Positions 8,159-16,085 of a stretch of 51,009 bases of DNA are shown here, one piece after another. The DNA lies in the NCBI RefSeq assembly GCF_017813245.1, contig NZ_JAGIQL010000036.1, forward strand, positions 1 to 51,009, read 5' to 3'. Source of the DNA: Streptomyces montanisoli. GTDB lineage: Bacteria; Actinomycetota; Actinomycetes; Streptomycetales; Streptomycetaceae. Under the pieces are notes generated by a model that worked only from the letters and a program-made list of their open reading frames with translations, did no database searches and was not told where the DNA came from. The number at the start of each line of letters is the position of its first letter. The first letter of the stretch is position 1. The position numbers were made by a program, and so were the translations under genes.

Positions 8159-9012
8159 CACGCCTCCGTTCTCACCTGTATCCGGATAAGGGTCACGTCG
8201 TCGTTGCGCATGAGCCCGCGCGCCCGCTGGTCCTCCACCCACTCCGTGAAGGGCTCATTGCCCAACTCGGCAAGCGTGGCCAGCACGGTGCCTGGGGCGC
8301 GGTGCCCGCGGTGAGGGGACAGCAGCCAGGCGGCCAGCGCGTCGCTGACCAGCAGCACTTCGTCGCCTGGCGCCAGGGTGCCGTGGGCGAGCTGCAGCCG
8401 CTGGGCCACCAGAGCCGTGTCGTGGTTGCGGCTCCCGAGGAGCTGGGGAGTGATGCCGAAGCCCTCGACGTCCTCGAGGGGGAAGGCCCGCCGGACGACA
8501 CCGTCCCGCACATGGAACAGGCAGCTGTCGCCCAGGGCGAAGGCGTGCCAAGACCAATCGGTCCTACCGCTACGGGGGACGGTGGCTCGAACCTCCGCCC
8601 CCAACACGGTCGCGAACGCACCCTTCTCCAGACCGGGTTGCTCGTACCAGGTGATGGGCCGGCCACGGGCGTCACGCTCCGCCCGGTACCACTCGAGGTA
8701 CGCCTCCCAGCGAGGCGCGGACCGCTCCATGAGGTCGATGACGAACGTGTCCACGTCGTCCCACCAGTCACGGCCGAGGGACATCGACTCGACGGCGTCC
8801 GCGACGACGCGCTCCGCCCAGGCGCCAGCGAGTAGGCTTTCCGAGGCGCCGTCGGACACTGCCGCGTACAGCGGGAGGACGGTACGTCCCTCGTCGTCGG
8901 CCCGCGCGTCGCCGAACCAGGACAATCCCGCGTCCTCGCACTCCTTGAGCGTGTTTCCCGCCTTGGGTACCCGCAGTAGCTGGCATTCCGGCAGAGCCGA
9001 AACGTCCTCCAT
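8158..9012 (-). CDS. PP2C-like protein phosphatase of the triad (YegK-like)
   Basis: A 284-residue PP2C-superfamily protein. Metal-coordinating motifs are recognisable though divergent: AAVSDGASES near residue 50 (the DG motif), FALGDSCLFHV in the middle, VLLVSDALAAWLL, and a C-terminal NDDVTLI. These predict a Mg/Mn-dependent phosphatase that would reverse phosphorylation by the partner kinase. The start at 9012 (MEDVSALPE) is chosen because the longer frame start runs into Arg/Ser-rich sequence antisense to the VWA gene. The stop overlaps the kinase start by one base, and the VWA gene ends only 25 bases upstream, so all three form one operon. Confidence 0.88.
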   Translation of the reverse strand: MEDVSALPECQLLRVPKAGNTLKECEDAGLSWFGDARADDEGRTVLPLYAAVSDGASESLLAGAWAERVVADAVESMSLGRDWWDDVDTFVIDLMERSAPRWEAYLEWYRAERDARGRPITWYEQPGLEKGAFATVLGAEVRATVPRSGRTDWSWHAFALGDSCLFHVRDGVVRRAFPLEDVEGFGITPQLLGSRNHDTALVAQRLQLAHGTLAPGDEVLLVSDALAAWLLSPHRGHRAPGTVLATLAELGNEPFTEWVEDQRARGLMRNDDVTLIRIQVRTEA

Positions 9013-9037
9013 GGTCAGCGCAGCTCCGTCTCGGTGG

Positions 9038-9880
9038 TCAGCGCAGCTCGGTGGCGCGGGTGCCGATGTCGAGGAACTCCACGATCGAGGTGATGTCCGC
9101 GTTGTAGACGAAGCCCCGGGTGGTCTCGCTGACACGGTGCCCCTGTGAGGCCGCGTAGGAGCGCATGTGGCTGGGCAGCACGCTGGACATCTGGAACAGC
9201 AGCCGTGCGTACGTGTCTGGCAGCCCCTCATCGCTGTCCGGGAAGGTGACCGGTGTGCCGCCGGTGCCGGACACGTGGAGGTTGAACAGGAGGACCGCGC
9301 CATCGGCGGTGGCGTGCGAGGCCAACGCGATGGCAGCGCTGGTGGGGTCGCCGTCGGTGGACTCGCCGTCGGTTAGGTTGAGCACGATGGGCGGGAAGCC
9401 GCTCGGGTGCGCCTCCACCCAGTTCGCCACGAGGATGTCAGCGTAGCCGAGGGCGCGTGTCATGGGCGTACCGCCGTTGGTCACCGGGTCCATCCAGACC
9501 GGGAACTGCACCGAGGTCTCGACCAATCCGCCGGCGCCATCGGGCATCTTCTTGGTACGGCTCTCCACCCGCGCGGGGTTGTTGGCGACCTCGCTCAGCG
9601 GAACGAGGTCGCGCCCGGCCAGCGCCCCCTGGAATGCGGAGCCCACGTGATTGTGTCCGTACCCGATCACGGCCACGTGGAAGTAGTCCCGTACGCCTTC
9701 CTCTTTGGCACACTTGACGGACAGTTCGGTCAGCAGCCGATTGATCGCGTCGGAGACGACCTCGGCTCTCTGCTGCGTGACATCACCGGCGCCCATTGGA
9801 TCGCTCATGGAGGCGGACTGGTCCACGAGGAAGATGAAGCACCCCGGATTGGTTCGGCTGATCTCTGCGGTGTACGACAC
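9038..9880 (-). CDS. VWA-domain protein of the triad (TerY/YegL-like)
   Basis: A 280-residue von Willebrand factor A domain protein, cytoplasmic, with no signal peptide. The MIDAS metal site is complete: DQSAS at residues 20-24, a Thr in GGTPMT near 138 and the Asp of NLTDGEST near 171. VWA domains of this type bind a partner through a divalent metal. It is the first gene of a three-gene operon with the PP2C-like phosphatase and the HhH kinase, the arrangement described as the TerY-P triad in tellurite/stress-response literature and, to my recollection, reported among antiphage candidates. Start: GTG at 9880 with AGGGG upstream. Confidence 0.9.
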   Translation of the reverse strand: MSYTAEISRTNPGCFIFLVDQSASMSDPMGAGDVTQQRAEVVSDAINRLLTELSVKCAKEEGVRDYFHVAVIGYGHNHVGSAFQGALAGRDLVPLSEVANNPARVESRTKKMPDGAGGLVETSVQFPVWMDPVTNGGTPMTRALGYADILVANWVEAHPSGFPPIVLNLTDGESTDGDPTSAAIALASHATADGAVLLFNLHVSGTGGTPVTFPDSDEGLPDTYARLLFQMSSVLPSHMRSYAASQGHRVSETTRGFVYNADITSIVEFLDIGTRATELR

Positions 9881-10149
9881 TGCGCCCCTCTTGCTGTGAA
9901 GGGGATCACCATATCGAATGACCAGTACTTTCGCACTGCCTTCACAGTCTCGGTGTCGGGGAAGTGATCGGCACTCACATGCCGTTCCACCAGCCGCCGG
10001 CAGGAGCCCCCGACGGTCTGCTTGACGACGTTTGGATCCAAGTGCTGCTCGGCGCCGTGGAGGACGTTTTCGATGTCTCCGAAATCGAGGCTAGTGCCTT
10101 CACCCAGGGCAGATTCCCATGATCAATGACATACGAGGCAGTCTGCCGG
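9881..10149 (-). other. Upstream region of the triad operon
   Basis: The 270 bp between the VWA gene and the decayed nuclease-like gene must hold the triad promoter. One minus-strand frame is open from about 10120 into the VWA gene (…LDFGDIENVLHG…, VRKYWSFDMVIPF) and reads like protein sequence, but it has no proper start and its continuation overlaps the VWA frame, so it may be a residue of an older gene. I could not place a -35/-10 pair with confidence. Confidence 0.3.
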
Positions 10150-10968
10150 TTACGCCTCGTGTGGCCACTGGGGCTGCGCGGCACTCGGAGTGATGAACAC
10201 CGCAAGGCAGCGGAACTCGCCACTTGAGCCCTCCAGTTGGGTGTATTGACGCCAAGCGAGCGTGTAGGCGCCGGGCAGCACTCGGGTGTTGTCCGGGAAG
10301 GAGCCGCTGGCCCACAGCAAGGTGCCGCTCAGTTCGCGCCCGTGGTGGATGCGGAACTATTCGTCCCTGATGGGCAAGCTGCGTTGCCTGGGGCGCCACA
10401 GGGCCGCCTCGTTTGTGATGAGCAGGGCCAGCCCGTTCTGGTTCTCGCAGTCGCAGAAGCGCTCCAGCCTTGCTACGTCCCGCAGGAAGTCCCTACGTGC
10501 GACGTCCGGGGCGCTGTGTCCGCGCAAGGCGTACTCCTCAGGAGGCGTTCCTGCTGTACCCGACCGTTGTCGGGTCACATACTTGAACTCGATTGCTGTA
10601 CAGCTCGCCGGTCCCGGGCACAGTAGGTCCAGGTACTCCGAGGCGTTGCTTCGGCGCACCGGGATCTCGAGACGGCACCTGACCTCCGGTGCGACCTCGC
10701 CTACAACGAGGGCGAAACTGTGCTGGAGATCGGCCTCGGAGTGGAACACCGGCCGCCGCGCGCGTAGATACTCCAGGACTTCGTCCAGCGTGGCGCTATC
10801 CGCGATCGTCTCCAGGGTGGTGGGCGGGGCGGGGGTGTTGGAATCGGCGTGGCCATGACGCCATTGAAGACTGTGCAACCTGCCCACGTCAGCTGACAGG
10901 CGGCTACCGTCGACAGGACGTAGGCCACATCGCTGGACGCCGAAGCGCTCAGGATCCGACGAACGCAT
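10150..10968 (-). pseudogene. PD-(D/E)XK nuclease-like protein interrupted by an amber codon
   Basis: The frame from ATG 10968 reaches TAG at 10359-10357 after 203 codons, then continues open in the same frame for 68 more codons (FRIHHGRELSGTLLW…, YTLAWRQYTQLEG, FRCLAVFIT) to TAA at 10152-10150. The downstream part is coherent protein sequence that fits as the natural C-terminus, so the TAG looks like a nonsense mutation, or a read-through site. The N-terminal part carries VFHSEADLQHSFA, EYLDLLC and AIEFKYV, a Glu…Asp…Glu-x-Lys order compatible with a PD-(D/E)XK nuclease fold. The start is uncertain: no ribosome binding site precedes 10968, and conserved sequence begins near TLDEVLEYL. Confidence 0.65.
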
Positions 10969-11093
10969 CTTCGAAGGGGTCCGATACCGAGGATGCCGTC
11001 GGCCGGCAGCGATCTCCTAAAGAAGGTTCGTACGACCAAACCCGGGCTTGCTCAACTACTGGGTGCAGCGGCGGCGTGCATCGTGACCGCCGG

Positions 11094-11279
11094 CTATCGA
11101 GTCCTTCTTCGGGAGCACGTTCCGCACGCGGTACGGCCTCCTCTGATGCTGGTCAGGGCGAGGGTAATGGCCGTGCTGCACCTACAGTGGCAGCGCCAAA
11201 GGTCGGTGGTCTTCCCCGGATAGGGCTCCAACGGCTCGAACCCGGCGGCGCATGACTCCGCGGCGGCGCAGCCGCACAC
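11094..11279 (-). pseudogene. Zinc-ribbon/treble-clef-like fragment
   Basis: A 61-codon minus-strand frame contains AGFEPLEPYPG, LWRCHCRCS, a SIRGG loop and ACGTCS, that is C-x-C-x-C…C-x2-C. This resembles one copy of the repeated Cys-rich module (…GFEPLEPYPG…PWxCxCxxC…GG…C..C) I recall from Streptomyces hypothetical proteins. It has no ribosome binding site and no partner copies, so it is probably a leftover of a larger gene in the islet. The remaining bases of 10969-11361 show nothing else beyond a possible hairpin (CCTGGC…GCCAGG) near 11301-11323, downstream of the SGNH hydrolase gene. Confidence 0.35.
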
Positions 11280-11361
11280 GTGGCCGACAGCCGAGCGGGC
11301 CCTGGCCGAAGCAGCAGCCAGGACCCCTCGTGTGGTCGGTCCGCCGTGAGCGGGGGGAACG

Positions 11362-13578
11362 CTACCCCGCCTGGTGGACCGTCACGGCGAACAACTGGAG
11401 CCGCGCCTGGTCCGGGAGCGTGATCGACCGCAGCGTACGGCTCGGGTCGAGCGGGAGCGTGCGGGCGTAGATGTCGACGGCAGGGCCGTCGCGCCCGGCG
11501 GCGGCCTTGTAGCGGTACGGTGCCGCGACGGCGACGTCCTCGCCCGCCTGGGGGCCGGAGGCCCAGTCGCTGACGTTCAGCGGCAGCGACGCGGTCGTCC
11601 CGTCGGTGTACGTGACGGTGGCGGTCGTGCTCACCGCCCCGCCGCTCGCGGCGGCCAGCAACCGCACGTCGCCCGCGCGAAGGCCGGGCAGCGGTAGCGT
11701 CTGGCCCTTCGCCGTGACCGTGTTGTCCACCCCGTCGGCGCCCGACGGAAAGGCGAACGGCGACCCGGCCAGCACTTCGGTGTCCGCCGCGGGGAGCGTC
11801 TCGGCGGCGTAACTCCAGCCGAGTCCGTCGAAGTCGCCGTCGCCGGGGTGCGCGGCGGTCGCGATCGAGTCGTGGTCGTAGGCGGAGGTGAGGTCCACCG
11901 TGCAGGCGTCGTCGCTCTGCGCGCACCCCACGTGCTCGACGTCGAGAGTCGCCCGGGCGTGGGCCCGTCGGCCGTCACTCGTACGTACGGTGAAGGTGAC
12001 GTGGTGCGTGCCGGGCTTCGTCGTCGCGGGCACCTCAAGGTCCTGTGCGAGGTCGACCTGTGCGTAGCGCCCCTGGCTGGGTACGGCGAACGAGCTGTGC
12101 CGGCTCTTCCCGTCGAGGGTGACGGCGACGCTTCCGCGGACCGTACCCGGGCCCTGGGCGGTCACCCGCGCGGTGAAGGACACGGTGGCCGCGCTGCCGG
12201 CGATCGTGACGGTGCTGCTGGGCGCGGCGGCCACCGACAGCGAGTGTTCCGGCCGGCCCTGCGGCGCCGGGCGCACCCGCGCCGGCCGGCCGAGCGCCTT
12301 CAGGTCGATGGAGTCGGCCATGGCCCGGTAACCGGCGTCGCCGGGGTGCAGGTGGTCGCCGCTGTCGTACTTCGGCAGCATGCGGTGCGGGTCGGCGGGG
12401 TCGCGCACGGCGGCGTCGAAGTCGACCACCGCGTCGAATACGCCACTCGACCGGATCCAGTCGTTGACGCCCTGGCGGGCGGCCTCCTCGTTCGCGTCGT
12501 ACGTGCCCCAGCCCTCGAAGGGCGTGATGGTGCCGCCCAGCACCCGCAGGCCGGCGGCGTGCGCCTGGTCGGCGATCTGGTGCAGACCCGCGATGATCTC
12601 GGCCGGGTCGAGCTGGTGCGGCGTCTGCTGGATGTCGTTGATCCCCTCCAGCACGATCATCGTCTGCGCCCCTGCCTTTCGGACGACGTCACGGTCCACG
12701 CGGGCCGTCGCGCGTACGCCGGCGCCGTCGAGCAGGACCCGGTTGCCGCTGATGCCCGCGTTGAGCACGCCGAACCCGGCGGCCGGGCCGTGGCTCGCGT
12801 TCAGCCGCACCGCCAGCCGGTCCGGCCAGCTCACGTTGGCGTCCGCCGTGGAGTGGACCCCGTCCGTGATGGAGTCACCGAGGGTGACCACGGCACCGGC
12901 GTGGGCGCGGGTCGGCGCCACATCCACCTCGGTGACGTAGAACCAGGACTGCGTGGTCGACGGCAGGCCGGCCGCCGAGGTGTCGGCGGCGTGGTCCGTC
13001 CCGTCGGCCGAGAACCAGGACGTCGTGTTCGCGAAGGAATGGAAGGTCATCGGGTCGGACGGGTCCGGCGTGAAGGTGGTGACGAAGAGGTTGGCGGCCG
13101 CGGCGAGCGGCAGGGGAACGGGGTCGCTGTAACGCTCCTCGCCCGCCGGGATCGTCACGGACCGGCTTCCGCCGAAGGTCACGTTCCGCAGGGTGCCGGG
13201 CGCGATAGCCGCGCTCCCGGGCAGTCGCTGGAGCGCCACCGTGGTGTGCGCGAACTGGACGGGCTTGCTGCCGAAGGCGTTGGACAGCTTCACCCGCACG
13301 CTCTGTCCCGCGATGCTCGTGTGGACGAGGTTGCGGATCGTGTATCCGGCGGAACCGGTGCCACTCGATCCACTGTCGGCCGCGGCCGCCCACGTACCGA
13401 CCCAGTTCCCGCTCCGCGGGGGCTTGTTGACGGGTGTGTGGGCAGCGGTCGGTGCTGCGGTTACGGGTGCGTGTGCGGGTGTCGTTATGGGCGCCGCGGC
13501 CGCGGCACTGGCCGCGGCGGACAACGGCAAGAAGGCTGCCAGCAGGAACAGCACTGCCAGCGTCGCATATCTGCGCAT
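11362..13578 (-). CDS. Secreted SGNH/GDSL hydrolase with C-terminal beta domains
   Basis: A 738-residue exported enzyme. Residues 1-28 are a Sec signal peptide (MRRYATLAVLFLLAAFLPLS followed by Ala-rich cleavage sequence). The catalytic domain has block I GDSITDG at 234-240 (Ser236), block II NAGISGN at 273-279, block III GINDI at 312-316 and block V DHLH at 408-411, giving Ser/Asp/His. About 435-560 looks like an Ig-type fold and 560-738 like a beta-sandwich found attached to actinobacterial glycosidases (DHDSIATAAHPGDGDFDGLG). Likely an extracellular esterase acting on acylated polysaccharide or lipid; substrate not determinable. Start at 13578 chosen from GGAGGGAG upstream and the signal peptide. 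It stands alone, not in an operon. Confidence 0.93.
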   Translation of the reverse strand: MRRYATLAVLFLLAAFLPLSAAASAAAAAPITTPAHAPVTAAPTAAHTPVNKPPRSGNWVGTWAAAADSGSSGTGSAGYTIRNLVHTSIAGQSVRVKLSNAFGSKPVQFAHTTVALQRLPGSAAIAPGTLRNVTFGGSRSVTIPAGEERYSDPVPLPLAAAANLFVTTFTPDPSDPMTFHSFANTTSWFSADGTDHAADTSAAGLPSTTQSWFYVTEVDVAPTRAHAGAVVTLGDSITDGVHSTADANVSWPDRLAVRLNASHGPAAGFGVLNAGISGNRVLLDGAGVRATARVDRDVVRKAGAQTMIVLEGINDIQQTPHQLDPAEIIAGLHQIADQAHAAGLRVLGGTITPFEGWGTYDANEEAARQGVNDWIRSSGVFDAVVDFDAAVRDPADPHRMLPKYDSGDHLHPGDAGYRAMADSIDLKALGRPARVRPAPQGRPEHSLSVAAAPSSTVTIAGSAATVSFTARVTAQGPGTVRGSVAVTLDGKSRHSSFAVPSQGRYAQVDLAQDLEVPATTKPGTHHVTFTVRTSDGRRAHARATLDVEHVGCAQSDDACTVDLTSAYDHDSIATAAHPGDGDFDGLGWSYAAETLPAADTEVLAGSPFAFPSGADGVDNTVTAKGQTLPLPGLRAGDVRLLAAASGGAVSTTATVTYTDGTTASLPLNVSDWASGPQAGEDVAVAAPYRYKAAAGRDGPAVDIYARTLPLDPSRTLRSITLPDQARLQLFAVTVHQAG

Positions 13579-13779
13579 GGACACTCCCTCCGAACTCGTG
13601 AGGCCTGTCTCTCCCGGGTGCATGGGTGTGCGGCGGGCCCGTCGGCCGCCATGGAGCGGAAATGGCAACGTTGTCATGAGCCTGACGGCCTGAAGGTACC
13701 GCACGGCGGACGAGCCGCCAAGAAGGCCGAACGGGACTATTGCCGACGGCGGTTCGCGCGGGGGTACCCGCCCGCCCGC

Positions 13780-14724
13780 TCACTCGAGAGGGTGGAACCC
13801 GGCCGCTCGCTCGATGGCCAAGTCGGGAATGGTCAGGAGCTCCACACTGATCCCGCCGGGGCCGGTGAGGTAGCTGGCCGCCGCGGACCCGATTCTCAGT
13901 TCACCGTGCACCGTCGCGCTGCTGTCCCGCGCCCGGGAGAGCAGTCGCCGGTAGTCCTCCGTGTGCCGCGAGCCCAGGGCGATGTTCAGCAGCCCCTGGT
14001 CGCTGATGAGGTAACCCTCGGGCCTGTCCCGCGAATCCGGGTAGGACACCAGTTCAAGCAGGAAGTGGCCGGCTCGAAGAAGCAACGTCTCCTGCGGTGG
14101 TTCTCCCAGCCACAGGGGCTCGTGGGAGGCGTCGTGCAGTGGTTGCCCGGCCTCGGCGAACCCGAGGGCCTCCTCGAAGAAGGTACGGGTCTGCCCGATG
14201 TCCCGGACGACGAGGCGTGCGAAGCGGACGGCCACATCCGCCTCGGGCCGCGCCACGCCGGTGAGTTCTGCGCCGGGCAGGTGGACGTCCGACTCCATGA
14301 TCTCCAGCAGAACACCCTCCGGGTCGCGAACGCCGACCCTTCTGCCCGGTGCCGACCCGGTGACCGGGGTGGCCGGTGGAGTGCCTGCCTCCCCGAGCCG
14401 GTGCACAACCTTGTCGAAATCCGCCACCCACAGCCCGATCGCCGCCCAGCCGAGGTCCGACGGGTGGGCGTCGGGGCGGCGTGGCGCCGGACGGGGCTCG
14501 TGGTAGCGGAAGAACTCCAGTTGGAAGAAGTCCTGCCGTCCCACCATCCAGGCCATGTCGAGACGGCAGACGGGCAGCCCCTGCATCGCCGCTGCCTCGG
14601 GGCCTCCCTGATCCGTGCTGCCACCACTGGGCAGGAAACCCAGTACCTCCTGGTACCAGGACATTGTCCGTCGGAGGTCCAGCACGCTGAACGCGACTTG
14701 GCACACGGCCATTTCGTTTGTCAT
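13780..14724 (-). CDS. Two-module VOC family protein
   Basis: A 314-residue protein with two vicinal-oxygen-chelate (glyoxalase/bleomycin-resistance/dioxygenase) modules: one from about residue 5 (VAFSVLDLRRTMSWYQEVLGF) to 150 and one from about 165 (FARLVVRDIGQTRTFFEEALGF) to 300. Metal-ligand positions are not conserved clearly enough to assign a reaction. It begins eight bases after the P450 stop, with its AGGTGA ribosome binding site overlapping that stop, so it is the last gene of the terpene synthase-P450-VOC operon. A tailoring, isomerase-like or binding role in the pathway is inferred from position only. Confidence 0.85.
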   Translation of the reverse strand: MTNEMAVCQVAFSVLDLRRTMSWYQEVLGFLPSGGSTDQGGPEAAAMQGLPVCRLDMAWMVGRQDFFQLEFFRYHEPRPAPRRPDAHPSDLGWAAIGLWVADFDKVVHRLGEAGTPPATPVTGSAPGRRVGVRDPEGVLLEIMESDVHLPGAELTGVARPEADVAVRFARLVVRDIGQTRTFFEEALGFAEAGQPLHDASHEPLWLGEPPQETLLLRAGHFLLELVSYPDSRDRPEGYLISDQGLLNIALGSRHTEDYRRLLSRARDSSATVHGELRIGSAAASYLTGPGGISVELLTIPDLAIERAAGFHPLE

Positions 14725-14732
14725 GGGAAAGG

Positions 14733-16085
14733 TCACCTGGGTTCTGCGGTCATGGGCAGGGCCGACGGATTGAGGACGATGCGCAGCGCGGGACGGACCG
14801 CTGTGGCGTTGGCCGGCCGTAGCCGCCAGCGGGACGCGACCACAGCGAGCACGATCGTCGCTTCCGTCATGCCGAAGACATCGCCGATGCACTTGCGCCG
14901 GCCACCACCCATGGCCACGAACGCCTCCCTCTGCCGGGAGGTGACCGCTTGTGGAAGCCACCGGTCGGGCAGAAAGCGGTCGGGTTCGGGGAAGGTGTCC
15001 TCGTCGCGATGCAGGAAGTAGGGGGAGAAGAGAATCTCGGCGCCACGTTCAAGCTCGTGGCCGCCCAGCCGTACCCGCCTGGTGGTCGTACGGCTCAGCA
15101 GCCACCCGGGCGGATAGAGACGAAGCGCCTCGGTCAGCACCCGCTTCGTGTAGGGCAGGTCCTTGAGGTCGCTGAGAGCCGGTACACGCCCACCGAGCAC
15201 GGCATCGAGTTCCTTCCACAGCCGGTCCTCCACGTCCGGGTGGCCGCCCAGGAGATGGAAGGTCCAGGCCAGCAGGCTGGCGGTGGTCTCGGTGCCCGCG
15301 GTGAGGACCGTGCGGACCTGGTCCTCGATCTCGCCGTCCGTCATGCCCAGGCCTGTGGCGGGATCGCTGACCGCCATGATGTGGGAGAGGAGGTCGTCCG
15401 GTGGTTCCTCCAGGCTCCGGTAGTGCTTGACGATCTCTTCCATGGCGGCGGCGAGGGTCCGCTCGGCCCTCTGGTAGCGCCGGTTCGACGGGAGCGGAAG
15501 CCGGTGGACCGGGGGCAGCGGTACGACGGTGCGGCGGAACAGTCCCCGCACCAGCTCGGGGATGGCATCGGCCATCGCGGTGACCGAAGTGCCGTACGGT
15601 TCCGCGGAGATGAGGGTGCGGCACGCCACGAGGATCGCCGTTCGGAGCATCTCGGCGTCGAGGGCGACCGTGCCACCGGGCGTCCAGCTCTCTGCCATCT
15701 CACGCGCACACTGCGCCATCATCGGCACGTACGCGTCCAGATGGGTGCGCGCGAAGGCCACTTGCATCATCGGGCGCTGGCGGGCATGGTCGTCGGCCGT
15801 GCAGGTCAGAAGCCCGTTGCCCAGCAGGCCCCGGATGGCGTTCATCACCGGGCCTCCCTTGTCGAACGAGCCGTCGACGTTGCTGAGCACGGTACGGACC
15901 AGCTGCGGAGTGGTGACGAGGTGGGCGGCCCGGTTCCCGAGCATGATGCGTGTGACGGGGGCTCCGTCGCGGTGTGCCGACCCGAACAACCGCAAAGGAT
16001 CGCGCAGCAGTTGGGGCACATGCCCGAGCCCTGGCAGGGCCCCGGGTGCCACGGGAGCCTTCCGTGTGGTCACAACACCGCTCAC
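14733..16085 (-). CDS. Cytochrome P450 of a terpenoid locus
   Basis: A 450-residue soluble bacterial P450 with the oxygen-binding I-helix motif AGTETT at 263-268, ExxR at 319-322 (EALR) and the heme loop FVAMGGGRRKCIG with Cys399. The GTG start at 16085 has GGAGGTG upstream and overlaps the terpene synthase stop in a GTGA arrangement. The open frame extends further 5' to 16565, but that extension is terpene synthase sequence read through a frameshift, not part of the P450. Similarity to the CYP170/CYP183 sesquiterpene oxidases is apparent by eye (PLPPVHRLPLPSNRRY). It would hydroxylate the cyclase product using ferredoxin partners encoded elsewhere. The gene itself shows no damage. Confidence 0.93.
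   Translation of the reverse strand: MSGVVTTRKAPVAPGALPGLGHVPQLLRDPLRLFGSAHRDGAPVTRIMLGNRAAHLVTTPQLVRTVLSNVDGSFDKGGPVMNAIRGLLGNGLLTCTADDHARQRPMMQVAFARTHLDAYVPMMAQCAREMAESWTPGGTVALDAEMLRTAILVACRTLISAEPYGTSVTAMADAIPELVRGLFRRTVVPLPPVHRLPLPSNRRYQRAERTLAAAMEEIVKHYRSLEEPPDDLLSHIMAVSDPATGLGMTDGEIEDQVRTVLTAGTETTASLLAWTFHLLGGHPDVEDRLWKELDAVLGGRVPALSDLKDLPYTKRVLTEALRLYPPGWLLSRTTTRRVRLGGHELERGAEILFSPYFLHRDEDTFPEPDRFLPDRWLPQAVTSRQREAFVAMGGGRRKCIGDVFGMTEATIVLAVVASRWRLRPANATAVRPALRIVLNPSALPMTAEPR

Noticed and set aside
9805..10041. A 78-codon frame upstream of and overlapping the VWA gene
   Set aside because: Starts only at a TTG without a ribosome binding site and its second half is an out-of-frame reading of the VWA gene.
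11225..11245. TTCGA-containing tRNA T-arm-like sequence near the islet edge
   Set aside because: No paired T-stem, anticodon arm or acceptor stem could be built around it; not a tRNA or an obvious attachment site.
11848..15021. A plus-strand frame of 1057 codons over the SGNH hydrolase, VOC and P450 genes
   Set aside because: Antisense shadow caused by high GC; composition is Arg/Gly/Val-rich and no ribosome binding site or motif supports it, while the minus-strand genes have clear motifs.
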